10,704 nt of DNA from Candidatus Cloacimonadota bacterium (GTDB lineage Bacteria; Cloacimonadota; Cloacimonadia; Cloacimonadales; TCS61). Of this stretch, positions 1 through 6,920 are shown one piece after another. The position numbers and the translations under genes were made by a program. Below the pieces are notes generated by a model. That model was not told the origin of the DNA. It worked only from the letters and a program-made list of their open reading frames with translations, and made no database searches. The stretch covers positions 1 through 10,704 of the forward strand of contig DRTC01000029.1 of assembly GCA_011372345.1 (NCBI GenBank), given 5' to 3'. The first letter of the stretch is position 1; each line of letters opens with the position of its first letter.

Positions 1-2
1 GG

Positions 3-1805
3 GAAGAAACTTATGCAGAAGAAACTGATGGAATGTTTGCCGAATCGATCGCAAAAGCGGCAAATGTCTATTTATCTGCTCAACTTTCTGCAGATGAAAG
101 ATTGGATCGAGCAGATCTTTCCCGATTTTCGTTTCAAAACGAGATCATAAGAAATCTGTCGAAGAATTTTAAGGGTGTTCTTGCTCCCATCGAATCTTTT
201 TTAAAAACGACAAAATCGGTTGGGATCATAAATATCGAGCCTGATAAAGATGGTGTGATCAGAAGGATTCCGGTTTGGTATTCTTACAAAAATGAAATTC
301 TAATGCAGTTAAGTTTTGCTGTTTGGACAGACAGATTTTTTCCTCAACGGAATTTTCGAATAATTAAAAATAAAATTAAAGCTGGAGATTTTTCAATTCC
401 TCTTGATAAGGATAAAAATTATTTTGTGAACTGGTATGGAAGCAGCCAAGAAAAAAGTGTGTTTGAGTATTATCCTTTCCAGGCAGTTATTTCTTCTGCA
501 GCTGCTGTAAGCAGGAATATGGAACCGATCATTCCGCTGGAAAAATTCAAAGATAAATATATCATAATCGGAGCAACTGCTGCCGGTTTATTGGATCTGA
601 AAACGACTCCTCTCACAAAAATCCTTCCAGGTATGGAAATATGGGCAACGGTCTTGAGCAATCTGGTAAACAAAGATTTTGTACATTTTGCTGCATTCTG
701 GATCGAGTTTATTCTTAACTTTCTGATAATTTTTATCATTCTTTTTGCGGTTTCACATTTCACTGATAAACGAAGTCATCTGCTTATTTTTCTCTTATTG
801 ATAATCATGATCCTGACAAATTATTTTTTATGGAAGCAGGCGAGGATCGTCTTAAACTTTGTTTTTCTTTTTACTGGATTTCTGCTTGCTTATTTAACTA
901 TCATTGTCATCAGTTATCTTATTGAAGGAAAATCAAAACGGGAGATCCGCAGGATTTTTTCCCGCTATCTTCATCCGGATGTGATCGAAAAATTAGTGGA
1001 GCATCCAACCCAGATTGAAATGGGAGGTGAGGAAATTCAGGCAACAGTTCTATTTACCGATATTGCTAATTTCACGGCTTTTTCCGAAACAAAAACTCCC
1101 AAAGAACTGATTACGGATCTGAATATTTATCTGAATAAGATCACCGGACTGGTTTTGGAAAATCACGGACTTCTCGATAAATATACTGGTGATGGAATTA
1201 TGGCTTTATTCGGAGTACCGATAGCACGGGAAGACCATGCGAAACTTGCCTGTAAAATGGCGATTGAACATCGGAAATTATGTGAAAGTTTTGATAAAGA
1301 TTCTTTATCGATCCCTGAAAATTTCCATCTTCATACACGGATTGGCATACATTCCGGATCGCTGGTTGCCGGAAATATCGGATCCGACAAAAGGATGGAT
1401 TACACTGCGATCGGTGATACTGTAAATCTTTCTTCAAGATTAGAAGGAGTTAACAAGATTTTTGGAACCTGGGTGATTATCAGTGAAGCAACATATCAGC
1501 TTGTGAAAGAAGAATTTCGATGCCGGGAATTGGATTTTTTAAGAGTGAAAGGAAAGAAGGAACCCACCCGAATTTATGAATTAATAAGCATGATTGACGA
1601 AAAAAAGACAGTTCGTATCAAAGATTATGAAAGAGCATTAAAAATATACAGGAAAGGTGATTTTAAACAAGCAGAGCAGATTTTCCGAAAATTAATTAAA
1701 GACTTTAATGATTCTCCGGCAAAAGAAATGCTTGACCGCTGTAAATCCTTAATAAAAACTCCACCTGAAAAGTGGGATGGTATTTATACGATGGAGGTTA
1801 AATGA
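3..1805 (+). CDS. CHASE2-domain class III adenylate cyclase, 5' partial
   Basis: This is a membrane-bound cyclase that probably makes cAMP from ATP in response to an extracytoplasmic signal. The frame is open from base 3, so the N-terminus is off the window; the first ATG (base 33) is inside the CHASE2 sensor. Residues below are counted from that ATG. The rest of CHASE2 runs to about 205 and ends with the typical 'DKYIIIGATAAGLLDLKTTP'. Three membrane helices follow (about 222-241, 249-266, 272-296), then a catalytic domain at about 335-515. The metal-binding Asp residues are D343 (LFTDI) and D387 (YTGDG). K383 and T458 occupy the substrate-defining positions, which fits an ATP-using class IIIb enzyme. 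N465 and R469 (VNLSSR) are the transition-state residues. So the catalytic set looks complete. The tail (530-590) is TPR-like and ends WDGIYTMEVK, a tail style I recall in CHASE2 cyclases. The stop overlaps the next gene's start (ATGA). ATP preference is inferred from residues only. Confidence 0.93.
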   Translation, partial: EETYAEETDGMFAESIAKAANVYLSAQLSADERLDRADLSRFSFQNEIIRNLSKNFKGVLAPIESFLKTTKSVGIINIEPDKDGVIRRIPVWYSYKNEILMQLSFAVWTDRFFPQRNFRIIKNKIKAGDFSIPLDKDKNYFVNWYGSSQEKSVFEYYPFQAVISSAAAVSRNMEPIIPLEKFKDKYIIIGATAAGLLDLKTTPLTKILPGMEIWATVLSNLVNKDFVHFAAFWIEFILNFLIIFIILFAVSHFTDKRSHLLIFLLLIIMILTNYFLWKQARIVLNFVFLFTGFLLAYLTIIVISYLIEGKSKREIRRIFSRYLHPDVIEKLVEHPTQIEMGGEEIQATVLFTDIANFTAFSETKTPKELITDLNIYLNKITGLVLENHGLLDKYTGDGIMALFGVPIAREDHAKLACKMAIEHRKLCESFDKDSLSIPENFHLHTRIGIHSGSLVAGNIGSDKRMDYTAIGDTVNLSSRLEGVNKIFGTWVIISEATYQLVKEEFRCRELDFLRVKGKKEPTRIYELISMIDEKKTVRIKDYERALKIYRKGDFKQAEQIFRKLIKDFNDSPAKEMLDRCKSLIKTPPEKWDGIYTMEVK

Positions 1806-3049
1806 AGAAATTTCTTATAATGATCATTATAATAATTTGTTTTACTTCCCTGTCTGCCAAGGGAAAGATAGAAGCTGAAGTCAAAAGGGATAGAGCAATT
1901 GTCAGGAAAGGACCTGCTTCTTTTTTTGAGATAATATCAGAAATGCGGAAAGGTGATATTTTTACTATACTCGATGAAGAAGACGGCTGGTTTGAGATAA
2001 CTTATGCTGATAATATGGGTTTTGTTTCCCAAAAAGTTACTAAAGAAAATAAAGGTCAGGAAGATTTTTTTTCCAGAATGGCAACAAAGCCTGTATCTTT
2101 GCAGATTTCCCAACATGGAATGTCAGCAGGTGTGAAAGGTTTTGCTGAAAGATTTTCCAGAAAATTTGACGGTGATCTGTCTTTTTCGGAAATTCTGGAA
2201 AAATACAGTTTCAGTCAAAAAGAATATGAAAAATTCAGAAAGAAAACATATAAAGGATTCAATCTGAAGAAAAATAGGAAGAAGATTCATCTTCCTGACT
2301 ATTCGGGGAAGGAATATTTTTCGTTTTCAGAAGAAGGAATAGGAATTGGAATTGCTTCCAAAATAGCATCTATCGGACTTTACCGGAACAGGAATATTCA
2401 GGATTACATCAATTTTGTAGGAAATATCATCGTGGAATCGACAGATGCTTATGATATCGGTTTTAAGTTCTTTATTCTAGATACTAACAAAGTCAATGCT
2501 TATGCCTGTCCGGGTGGAATAATTTTTATTACCAAAGGAATGTTGAAGCAGATCGATTCGGAAGCAGAACTCGCTTTTGTCCTGGCTCATGAAATTGCCC
2601 ATGTTGCCCGTCATCACGGGATGCTCGAACTGGAAGAGAGAAAACAGCAGGTCATGGCTGATGATGCTTTTATGGATATGGAGAAGGAAATGGATGAGAT
2701 CGGAGGAGGTTTTGATGAGGAAATCGGTGATGTGGAAGCTGAAATGGAAGATCTGGCTGTGCAGTTCTATGATACTATTTTTAATGGAAGATTGGAGCAA
2801 TACGAAGAGGAAGCCGATCATCTCGGTTTGCTCTATACTGCTCGTGCGGGATATAATGCTAGAGAAGCCCTCGCTTTATTGAATCGTCTTTACCTGATCG
2901 AATCTCAATCAACAAATGAGCACTATACATATCAGCAAATCCGGAAAAGAATTAGTATCATGAAAAACAATCCGTATCACTTGAGTCTGCCAAAAAAGCT
3001 TTTCAACCATAAAGCACGATGGAAAGAAGCTGCGATTTTTATTGATTGA
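1802..3049 (+). CDS. Secreted SH3b-M48 zinc metallopeptidase
   Basis: This is a probable periplasmic or outer-membrane-facing zinc protease of family M48 (BepA/LoiP-like), likely working in envelope protein quality control. Residues 1-19 form a signal peptide (MKKF, an Ile-rich core, then SLSA before K20); I see no convincing lipobox. An SH3b-like domain follows at about 23-80 (RAIVRKGP, GWFEI, GFVSQ). The peptidase domain starts near 180. NAYACPGGIIFITKGML (232-248) is the conserved strand preceding the active site; H263-E264-x-x-H267 is the zinc/catalytic motif, and E335 of EEEAD is the expected third ligand. Residues 285-316, between the two motifs, are very acidic and Met-rich, where many relatives have a hydrophobic Gly/Ala-rich stretch. 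The ATG overlaps the cyclase stop, and GGAGG lies 4 nt upstream (1793-1797), so the pair is co-translated. The M48 assignment is firm; the substrate is unknown. Confidence 0.92.
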   Translation: MKKFLIMIIIIICFTSLSAKGKIEAEVKRDRAIVRKGPASFFEIISEMRKGDIFTILDEEDGWFEITYADNMGFVSQKVTKENKGQEDFFSRMATKPVSLQISQHGMSAGVKGFAERFSRKFDGDLSFSEILEKYSFSQKEYEKFRKKTYKGFNLKKNRKKIHLPDYSGKEYFSFSEEGIGIGIASKIASIGLYRNRNIQDYINFVGNIIVESTDAYDIGFKFFILDTNKVNAYACPGGIIFITKGMLKQIDSEAELAFVLAHEIAHVARHHGMLELEERKQQVMADDAFMDMEKEMDEIGGGFDEEIGDVEAEMEDLAVQFYDTIFNGRLEQYEEEADHLGLLYTARAGYNAREALALLNRLYLIESQSTNEHYTYQQIRKRISIMKNNPYHLSLPKKLFNHKARWKEAAIFID

Positions 3050-3127
3050 GTAAATGATCGCACTTTGCAGAAATTATCTTCTTGAAACTTCTCATGTAAG
3101 GATTTTCGCAAAGATTAGATTTTTGGA

Positions 3128-3157
3128 CTCGACTTCAAAGCAAAGCGTGGAGTTGAG
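3128..3157. repeat. Hairpin A, CTSRACTYC family
   Basis: CTCGACTTC (3128-3136) pairs with GGAGTTGAG (3149-3157), giving 9 bp with two G-T wobbles and a 12-nt loop. It lies in the 179-bp gap between convergent genes. Its feet match those of the hairpins at 3183-3219, 8939-8976 and 9015-9050, so it is probably a dispersed repeat. It could also help end transcription, but no long T-tract follows it on either strand. Confidence 0.55.
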
Positions 3158-3182
3158 AATAAATATAAATTGTATCAATCCT

Positions 3183-3219
3183 GAACTCCATCTTCCGTCA
3201 ATTGCCGGAGATGAAGTCC
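3183..3219. repeat. Hairpin B, GAACTCCATC family
   Basis: Bases 3183-3197 (GAACTCCATCTTCCG) pair with 3205-3219, giving a 15-position stem with three mismatches and one wobble around a 7-nt loop (TCAATTG). With hairpin A it fills the space between the convergent M48 and Smr genes. The left foot CTGAACTCCATC resembles CTGAACTTCAT of the hairpin upstream of dnaJ (8939), about 5.8 kb away, which points to a dispersed palindromic family. Confidence 0.5.
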
Positions 3220-3228
3220 AATCTGATC

Positions 3229-3675
3229 CTACAAAACAATAATCGTAATTCCTTTGTTTTTCCGGTTATAATCTGAATCTTTTTTCATTTTCGGAAAACG
3301 ATCCAACAGTTTTTTTCCATTTTCAAATTCCCGAGAAAATTCTTCTCCCGGAATGAAAAAAGCGATTTGCTTATACCAGACCAGATTGGGCAGGAGTTTA
3401 TGGATTGCTTGTCTGATCTCTCCTCCGGTTCCGCTGGAACCATATCCGTGAATGATCTTCAAAAGTTTGACTTTTTCTCTTTTTGCTTTCCAGATCTCGG
3501 ACTTCAAAGAAGTGATTGCCTGCTCAACAGTTGGCATGTCGAGTTTCAGATTGAAAGTCTTCAGCTTTACACTTCTATCAGAAATATTAACAATCGGTTT
3601 ACTGAAAGCACCGCAAAACGGACAAATTTTTTCTGATTGTTCAAATTCATTTCCGCATTGTTCACAAGTTTTCAT
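3229..3675 (-). CDS. Zinc-ribbon protein with C-terminal Smr domain
   Basis: A 148-residue protein in two parts. Residues 1-25 form a four-cysteine zinc ribbon (C4-x2-C7 and C18-x2-C21, MKTCEQCGNE...CPFCGAF). Residues about 43-110 look like a Smr domain (the MutS2 C-terminal module, a DNA/RNA nuclease or binding fold): LDMPTVEQAI matches its first helix region, and KIIHGYGSSGTGGEIRQAI carries the signature HGxG...G loop (76-85). The usual LDLHG entry motif is reduced to LDMP, so the first His is absent and nuclease activity is uncertain. The C-terminus is basic and Lys-rich. No Shine-Dalgarno is visible upstream of the ATG (only an A/T-rich run), which suggests weak or coupled translation. 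It is the last gene of the rsmE-GNAT-cca-smr series, 125 bp after cca. The Smr call rests on the HGxG loop and is fairly good; cellular role unknown. Confidence 0.8.
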   Translation of the reverse strand: MKTCEQCGNEFEQSEKICPFCGAFSKPIVNISDRSVKLKTFNLKLDMPTVEQAITSLKSEIWKAKREKVKLLKIIHGYGSSGTGGEIRQAIHKLLPNLVWYKQIAFFIPGEEFSREFENGKKLLDRFPKMKKDSDYNRKNKGITIIVL

Positions 3676-3689
3676 TTTATTTTTGTAGT

Positions 3690-3705
3690 TCGGAACTTGT
3701 TCCGA
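3690..3705. repeat. Short perfect palindrome upstream of the Smr gene
   Basis: TCGGAAC (3690-3696) and GTTCCGA (3699-3705) form a perfect 7-bp palindrome around TT. On the + strand it is followed by GACAA and a run of seven T, like a small intrinsic terminator, but nothing on that strand is known to be transcribed here. On the - strand it lies 15 nt upstream of the Smr ATG, in its leader. It could be another dispersed palindrome or a leader structure. Confidence 0.55.
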
Positions 3706-3721
3706 GACAATTTTTTTAGAG

Positions 3722-3800
3722 AAACAGGATTGTTTGAGCTACTGTATCACAATCAATCCTGATTGTGCTGATTCTCTTTTCTCAAACAGGATTGTTTGAG
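3722..3800. repeat. Three-hairpin cluster, alternating orientation
   Basis: Three related hairpins lie in the cca-smr gap. The third is CTCAAACA-GGAT-TGTTTGAG (3781-3800, perfect 8-bp stem). The first is a shorter copy (3722-3738, AAACA-GGAT-TGTTT core plus GAG). The middle is CACAATCA-ATCC-TGATTGTG (3748-3767, perfect 8-bp stem). The middle unit is the reverse complement of the same element: reversed, it differs from the third unit at four positions that form two base pairs, both swapped in a compensatory way. The third unit touches the cca stop codon (3801-3803). This is a REPIN-like arrangement, but its sequence differs from the RAYT-flanking repeats. Confidence 0.8.
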
Positions 3801-5135
3801 TTACTTCATTTTTTCTAATATTTTCTCTTTTCCCCATTCAGGATGTTCAAACCAGATATCTTTCGCTTTTTCCAGCAATTCTCCGATTTTTGTTCCTTCT
3901 TTCAGTCTGAAAAAAGCCATCACATCTTTTCCTGAAACAGGCATTTCTTTTTTGGAAAAGTCTTTTTTTAAAAGTTCGATCTTTTTCCTGATTCCCGGGA
4001 TTTGTTCTTGTCTGATATAATCTTTTGTATGAACTTGATTATCAGCATGGATCAATTCTAAAAGCAAATCCAGATTTTCTCCTGCTTCAAAGATCAATTT
4101 CCGCAGTTCTTTAGCGGAAATTTTCTCACCGTTTTTACCTGCATTTTTCAAAAGCATGTGATTTTGAATAAGATAAGAAATCCTTTTGATTTGATTTATG
4201 GGAAATCGCAATCTTTTCAGGATTTTTCGGGAAATTTCCGCACTAATTTTTTCATGCTCATCAGAATGAATTCCATTCCCATTTTCTGAAATAGTCTCTA
4301 CTTTTCCAATATCGTGTAAAAGTGCTGCCAGTCGCAATTCCAGATTTGGTTTGGTTAATTCCAAAACTTTCAAGGTGTGCTTAAAAGCATCGAGATCATG
4401 ACATTTTCCCTGCTCGAGACCTTTCAGTTTATCCAATTCAGGAATGAGATTTTTCAGCAGATTGTATTCATCAAGTAAATTGATTGCTTGGGCTGGTTTA
4501 TCTGATTCGAGCATTTTGACTATTTCATCCCGTCGTCGTTCCCAGGAAATGTGTCTTAATTGCTTTGCATTTTCAAGGATTCCTTTAGCAGTTTCAGGTT
4601 CAATTTCAAAGCCTAACTTAATGGAAAACCTGATCGCTCTCAGCATTCGTAAAGGATCTTCACCAAAAATGATTCCCGGGTTGGAAGTCGAGCGGATGAT
4701 CTTCTTTTTTATATCGGAAATTCCTTTACCGGTTATATCTTTTATCTCTCCCGAAATAATGTTCATTATAAGAGAATTTATGGTGAAATCCCGACGGAAA
4801 ATGTCTTCCTTGAGAGTTCCAACGGCAACATCCGGTTTACGATTTTTGTCACGGTAAGATTCTTTGCGCGTCATCACGAATTCGATTTTATGATTTTCGA
4901 TCATGACGAAAGCAGTTCCGAAATTCTCGAAAATAACCGGTCTGGAAGATAGTCTTTTTCGAAAAAGGAAATCAGCCAATTTTTTTCCTCCATTATCGAG
5001 TTCGACCACAATATCCATATCCTGACTTTGAATTCCCATAACTTTATCGCGTACATAACCGCCAACGATGAAAGTTTTGTTTTCAAAATCAGTTCCGATA
5101 ATCGCTTTCGAAATGATTTTTTCGATTTTTTTCAT
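3801..5135 (-). CDS. cca: tRNA nucleotidyltransferase (CCA-adding family, HD domain)
   Basis: A class II nucleotidyltransferase that adds all or part of the 3'-terminal CCA to tRNAs. It has 444 residues from the chosen start (MKKIEKII). The head domain carries GGYVRD (about 25-30) and the catalytic carboxylates D39 and D41 (QDMDIVV). The RRDFTINSL segment follows, then GEDPLRMLRAIRF, then ERRR at 199-202, corresponding to the template-reading EDxxR region. An HD domain follows with LLHDIGK (H274, D275), as in many bacterial members. Sequence alone cannot separate full CCA-adding from A-adding enzymes in lineages that split the job; no second copy is in this window. The frame stays open 11 codons upstream (to 5168), but that stretch only translates a palindrome. 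The chosen ATG has GGAGG at 5146-5150, 10 nt upstream, placed inside that palindrome. The gene lies between GNAT and smr on the same strand. Confidence 0.92.
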   Translation of the reverse strand: MKKIEKIISKAIIGTDFENKTFIVGGYVRDKVMGIQSQDMDIVVELDNGGKKLADFLFRKRLSSRPVIFENFGTAFVMIENHKIEFVMTRKESYRDKNRKPDVAVGTLKEDIFRRDFTINSLIMNIISGEIKDITGKGISDIKKKIIRSTSNPGIIFGEDPLRMLRAIRFSIKLGFEIEPETAKGILENAKQLRHISWERRRDEIVKMLESDKPAQAINLLDEYNLLKNLIPELDKLKGLEQGKCHDLDAFKHTLKVLELTKPNLELRLAALLHDIGKVETISENGNGIHSDEHEKISAEISRKILKRLRFPINQIKRISYLIQNHMLLKNAGKNGEKISAKELRKLIFEAGENLDLLLELIHADNQVHTKDYIRQEQIPGIRKKIELLKKDFSKKEMPVSGKDVMAFFRLKEGTKIGELLEKAKDIWFEHPEWGKEKILEKMK

Positions 5136-5139
5136 GTAA

Positions 5140-5158
5140 CACAAACCTCCGGTTTGTG
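5140..5158 (-). promoter_or_regulatory. Hairpin containing the cca Shine-Dalgarno
   Basis: CACAAACC-TCC-GGTTTGTG forms a perfect 8-bp stem with a 3-nt loop. On the - strand the loop and the adjacent arm spell GGAGG (5146-5150), the only good ribosome site for cca, 10 nt before its ATG. In the mRNA the site would be partly paired, so folding could limit or regulate cca translation. The neighbouring 5161-5182 shares the words CAAAGCAA and GGAGTT with hairpin A, suggesting that the whole 43-bp gap is a repeat insertion. Regulation is inferred only. Confidence 0.5.
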
Positions 5159-5182
5159 ATAGTCTCAATGCAAAGCAAGGAG

Positions 5183-5959
5183 TTACATCACCATAAATTC
5201 CTCATAAGAACTGACAATTTCGAAACCGAGTTTTTTGTAAACCGAAATTGCCGGGTAATTATCTGATGCGACATTTAATCCGATATGATCAACGGTTTTA
5301 AGAAGGTTTTGGCACAATTTCGCAGTAACGATTTTTCCAAGACCTTTTCCCCGAAAATCAGGATGAGTAGTAATATTTCCCAAGGCTGCAACTTTATATT
5401 TTTTGGAATAAACATGAATTCCGGCAATACTCACGAGTCTGTTTTTAACTTTTATTCCGAAATATTGTCCTGTTTCCAGCATTTTAGGATCGAACCAGTT
5501 TTCCGGATAACTCGTTTTGTAAAAGTTTTGGATTTCATCACGATTTTGATTTGATAAAGAAATTGTTTGCGAACAATCGAATTTCTCCAGTTTTACGGGA
5601 TTTTTCAAAGCCATTTTGTAATGTTTTCCATGAGATTCAAGATGGAAAAATTCATTCACATTTTTTTCTAATCCAACGCTGAAATGAGCATAAAATCTAT
5701 TTGGCAGGAGATGTTTGATTTGTTTGAATAATTCCCACAAATGTTCAATGTTCTGGTCTAAAGCAAGAATTGTTGGAATTTGTAATCCTTTGTAAAGAAG
5801 GATAATTGCTTTGATCTTGTCGTTTGATATCAATCCGAAATAGGTCGAATTCTTCCAGAAAAAATCATCAAGATCACCGATGCTGTAAAGATGAAGATAA
5901 ATGTCCTTCTGTAGAAAATTCTGAATCTTTTTTTTGTTTTTCAGGATTTTGTATTTCAT
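5183..5959 (-). CDS. GNAT-family N-acetyltransferase
   Basis: A GCN5-related acetyltransferase of 258 residues from the chosen start (MKYKILKNKK); substrate unknown. The C-terminal half carries the fold's signatures. VAALGNITTHPDFRGKGLG gives strand beta4 and the pyrophosphate-binding R/Q-x-x-G-x-G loop (RGKGLG). ASDNYPAISVYKKLGFE is the closing motif seen in GNAT enzymes such as the FR47-like group. The N-terminal 120 residues form a divergent domain (IYLHLYSIGDLDDFFW) of the sort found in two-domain GNAT proteins. An alternative ATG at 5974 adds five residues but lies inside a dispersed palindrome arm (5971-5990); I prefer the inner ATG, although its only purine-rich site (AGGA) is about 12 nt away, so the start is uncertain. 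It lies 47 bp from cca and about 90 bp downstream of rsmE on the same strand; a role in modifying translation components is a guess from context. Confidence 0.85.
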   Translation of the reverse strand: MKYKILKNKKKIQNFLQKDIYLHLYSIGDLDDFFWKNSTYFGLISNDKIKAIILLYKGLQIPTILALDQNIEHLWELFKQIKHLLPNRFYAHFSVGLEKNVNEFFHLESHGKHYKMALKNPVKLEKFDCSQTISLSNQNRDEIQNFYKTSYPENWFDPKMLETGQYFGIKVKNRLVSIAGIHVYSKKYKVAALGNITTHPDFRGKGLGKIVTAKLCQNLLKTVDHIGLNVASDNYPAISVYKKLGFEIVSSYEEFMVM

Positions 5960-5970
5960 ATTTTTCAATA

Positions 5971-6043
5971 TCATCCTGAGCGTAGTCGAAGGATTTTCTT
6001 TTACATTTATTAAGTTGCTAGTTTTCGACTACGCTAAGACTGA
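5971..6043. repeat. Inverted pair of GAGCGTAGTCGAA-type repeats
   Basis: The left arm 5971-5990 and the right arm 6024-6043 (TTCGACTACGCTAAGACTGA) are inverted copies identical at 17 of 20 positions, separated by 33 nt. The shared core is AGCGTAGTCGAA. The pair fills most of the rsmE-GNAT gap. I recall 'CTGAGCG(T/A)AGTCGAAGG' words as common dispersed intergenic repeats in Bacteroidetes-type genomes; that is memory, not a search. Arm sequence is unrelated to the RAYT-flanking repeats. Confidence 0.75.
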
Positions 6044-6049
6044 CAAACC

Positions 6050-6778
6050 TCAATAATACTCCGAATTTTCTTTTAAATAATATTCCAACAGCTGAGAAAC
6101 GGATGCAATCGCTGCTGTTTCCGCTCGTAAAATATGATTTCCCAAACTGAAAGATGGAATTTCTTTTTGTCTAAAAATCTCGATTTCGTTATTACTGAAT
6201 CCGCCTTCCGGTCCGATGATGATGCAAAGAGGTTTTTGAATATCTTCTGCGATTTGCGAAATGGTTTGATGTTTTCCAAGTTCCAGTGCAAGAATTGGTT
6301 GAAACTCTAAATCCGAGTTTATTAAAATTTCCAAAGTTTGCGTTTTGTGAATTTTTGGCAGGAATGCATTATCGCATTGTTTGATCGCGGAAATTGCTGC
6401 TTTCTCAAACTTTTCTACCGTATTTTTGGATAGTTTCCGAACAGTCCTTTCGGTAAAAATCGGGAAAAAATCCTTAACTCCGAGTTCGGTCAGTTTTTCA
6501 ACTATCAGGTTGTCGTGTTTGTTTTTCAGCAGAGCAAAGGCAACTGCGATTTTCGGTTCGGAGATTTTTTCTTCCTTGATCTTCAAAATGAAGACTGAAA
6601 TCTCTTTTTTGGAGATATTTTTAATCTCTGCATTTGCCAGAAGACCATTTCCGTTTGTCAGCAGGATTTTTTCTCCGATATTTTTGCGGAAAACATTTTT
6701 CAGGTGATGGAATTCATCACCGATAATAGTGATCTTTTTATTTTCTTTTTTCAGGTTGGGTGTATAGAAACAGGGCAT
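6050..6778 (-). CDS. rsmE: 16S rRNA m3U1498 methyltransferase
   Basis: RsmE methylates N3 of uridine 1498 in 16S rRNA, on the 30S subunit, using S-adenosylmethionine. The 242-residue protein has the usual family length. It has a PUA-like N-terminal RNA-binding part (ITIIGDEFHHLKNVFRKNIGE, about 16-36) and a SPOUT (trefoil-knot) methyltransferase domain from about 75. Seen motifs are LLKNKHDNLIVEKLTELGV (83-101), IIIGPEGGFSNNEIE (187-200, the SAM-binding knot loop) and SLGNHILRAETAA (211-223, the second knot motif). All key residues look present. The start is clear: AGGAGG (6784-6789) lies 5 nt before the ATG. That ribosome site and the ATG are part of a segment repeated upstream of the transposase gene, so the leader of this housekeeping gene seems to have been replaced or built by a repeat. 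Confidence 0.95.
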   Translation of the reverse strand: MPCFYTPNLKKENKKITIIGDEFHHLKNVFRKNIGEKILLTNGNGLLANAEIKNISKKEISVFILKIKEEKISEPKIAVAFALLKNKHDNLIVEKLTELGVKDFFPIFTERTVRKLSKNTVEKFEKAAISAIKQCDNAFLPKIHKTQTLEILINSDLEFQPILALELGKHQTISQIAEDIQKPLCIIIGPEGGFSNNEIEIFRQKEIPSFSLGNHILRAETAAIASVSQLLEYYLKENSEYY

Positions 6779-6793
6779 TTTTACCTCCTGAAA

Positions 6794-6871
6794 TTAGCCC
6801 ACGAATTTATTCGTGGGAATGAAACCAAATCAATATTATTTCCGATTCCCACGATTAAAATCGAGGGCTAA
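6794..6871. repeat. REPIN-like element, copy 1
   Basis: Two 27-bp hairpin units in inverted orientation (6794-6820 and 6845-6871) around a 24-bp spacer (6821-6844). Unit 1 has a perfect stem CCCACGAAT/ATTCGTGGG. Unit 2, reverse-complemented, matches unit 1 at 24 of 27 positions; two of the three differences form one compensatory base-pair swap. The ends read TTAGCCC and GGGCTAA, so the whole element is a large palindrome. It lies between the RAYT gene and rsmE. Only three substitutions separate it from copy 2. Confidence 0.9.
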
Positions 6872-6920
6872 CATCTATAATTTATTGATCTTCATAATGA
6901 TGTAATTTTTAAAATCTTTT

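Noticed and set aside
3054..3242. 62-codon + strand frame after the M48 gene
   Set aside because: It translates two palindromic repeats, has no ribosome site of note and overlaps the end of the convergent Smr gene. No family resemblance; taken as chance.
3722..3800. Possible mini CRISPR array from the repeated AAACAGGATTGTTTGAG
   Set aside because: Only two direct copies, the third unit is inverted, spacings are not spacer-like and there are no cas genes.
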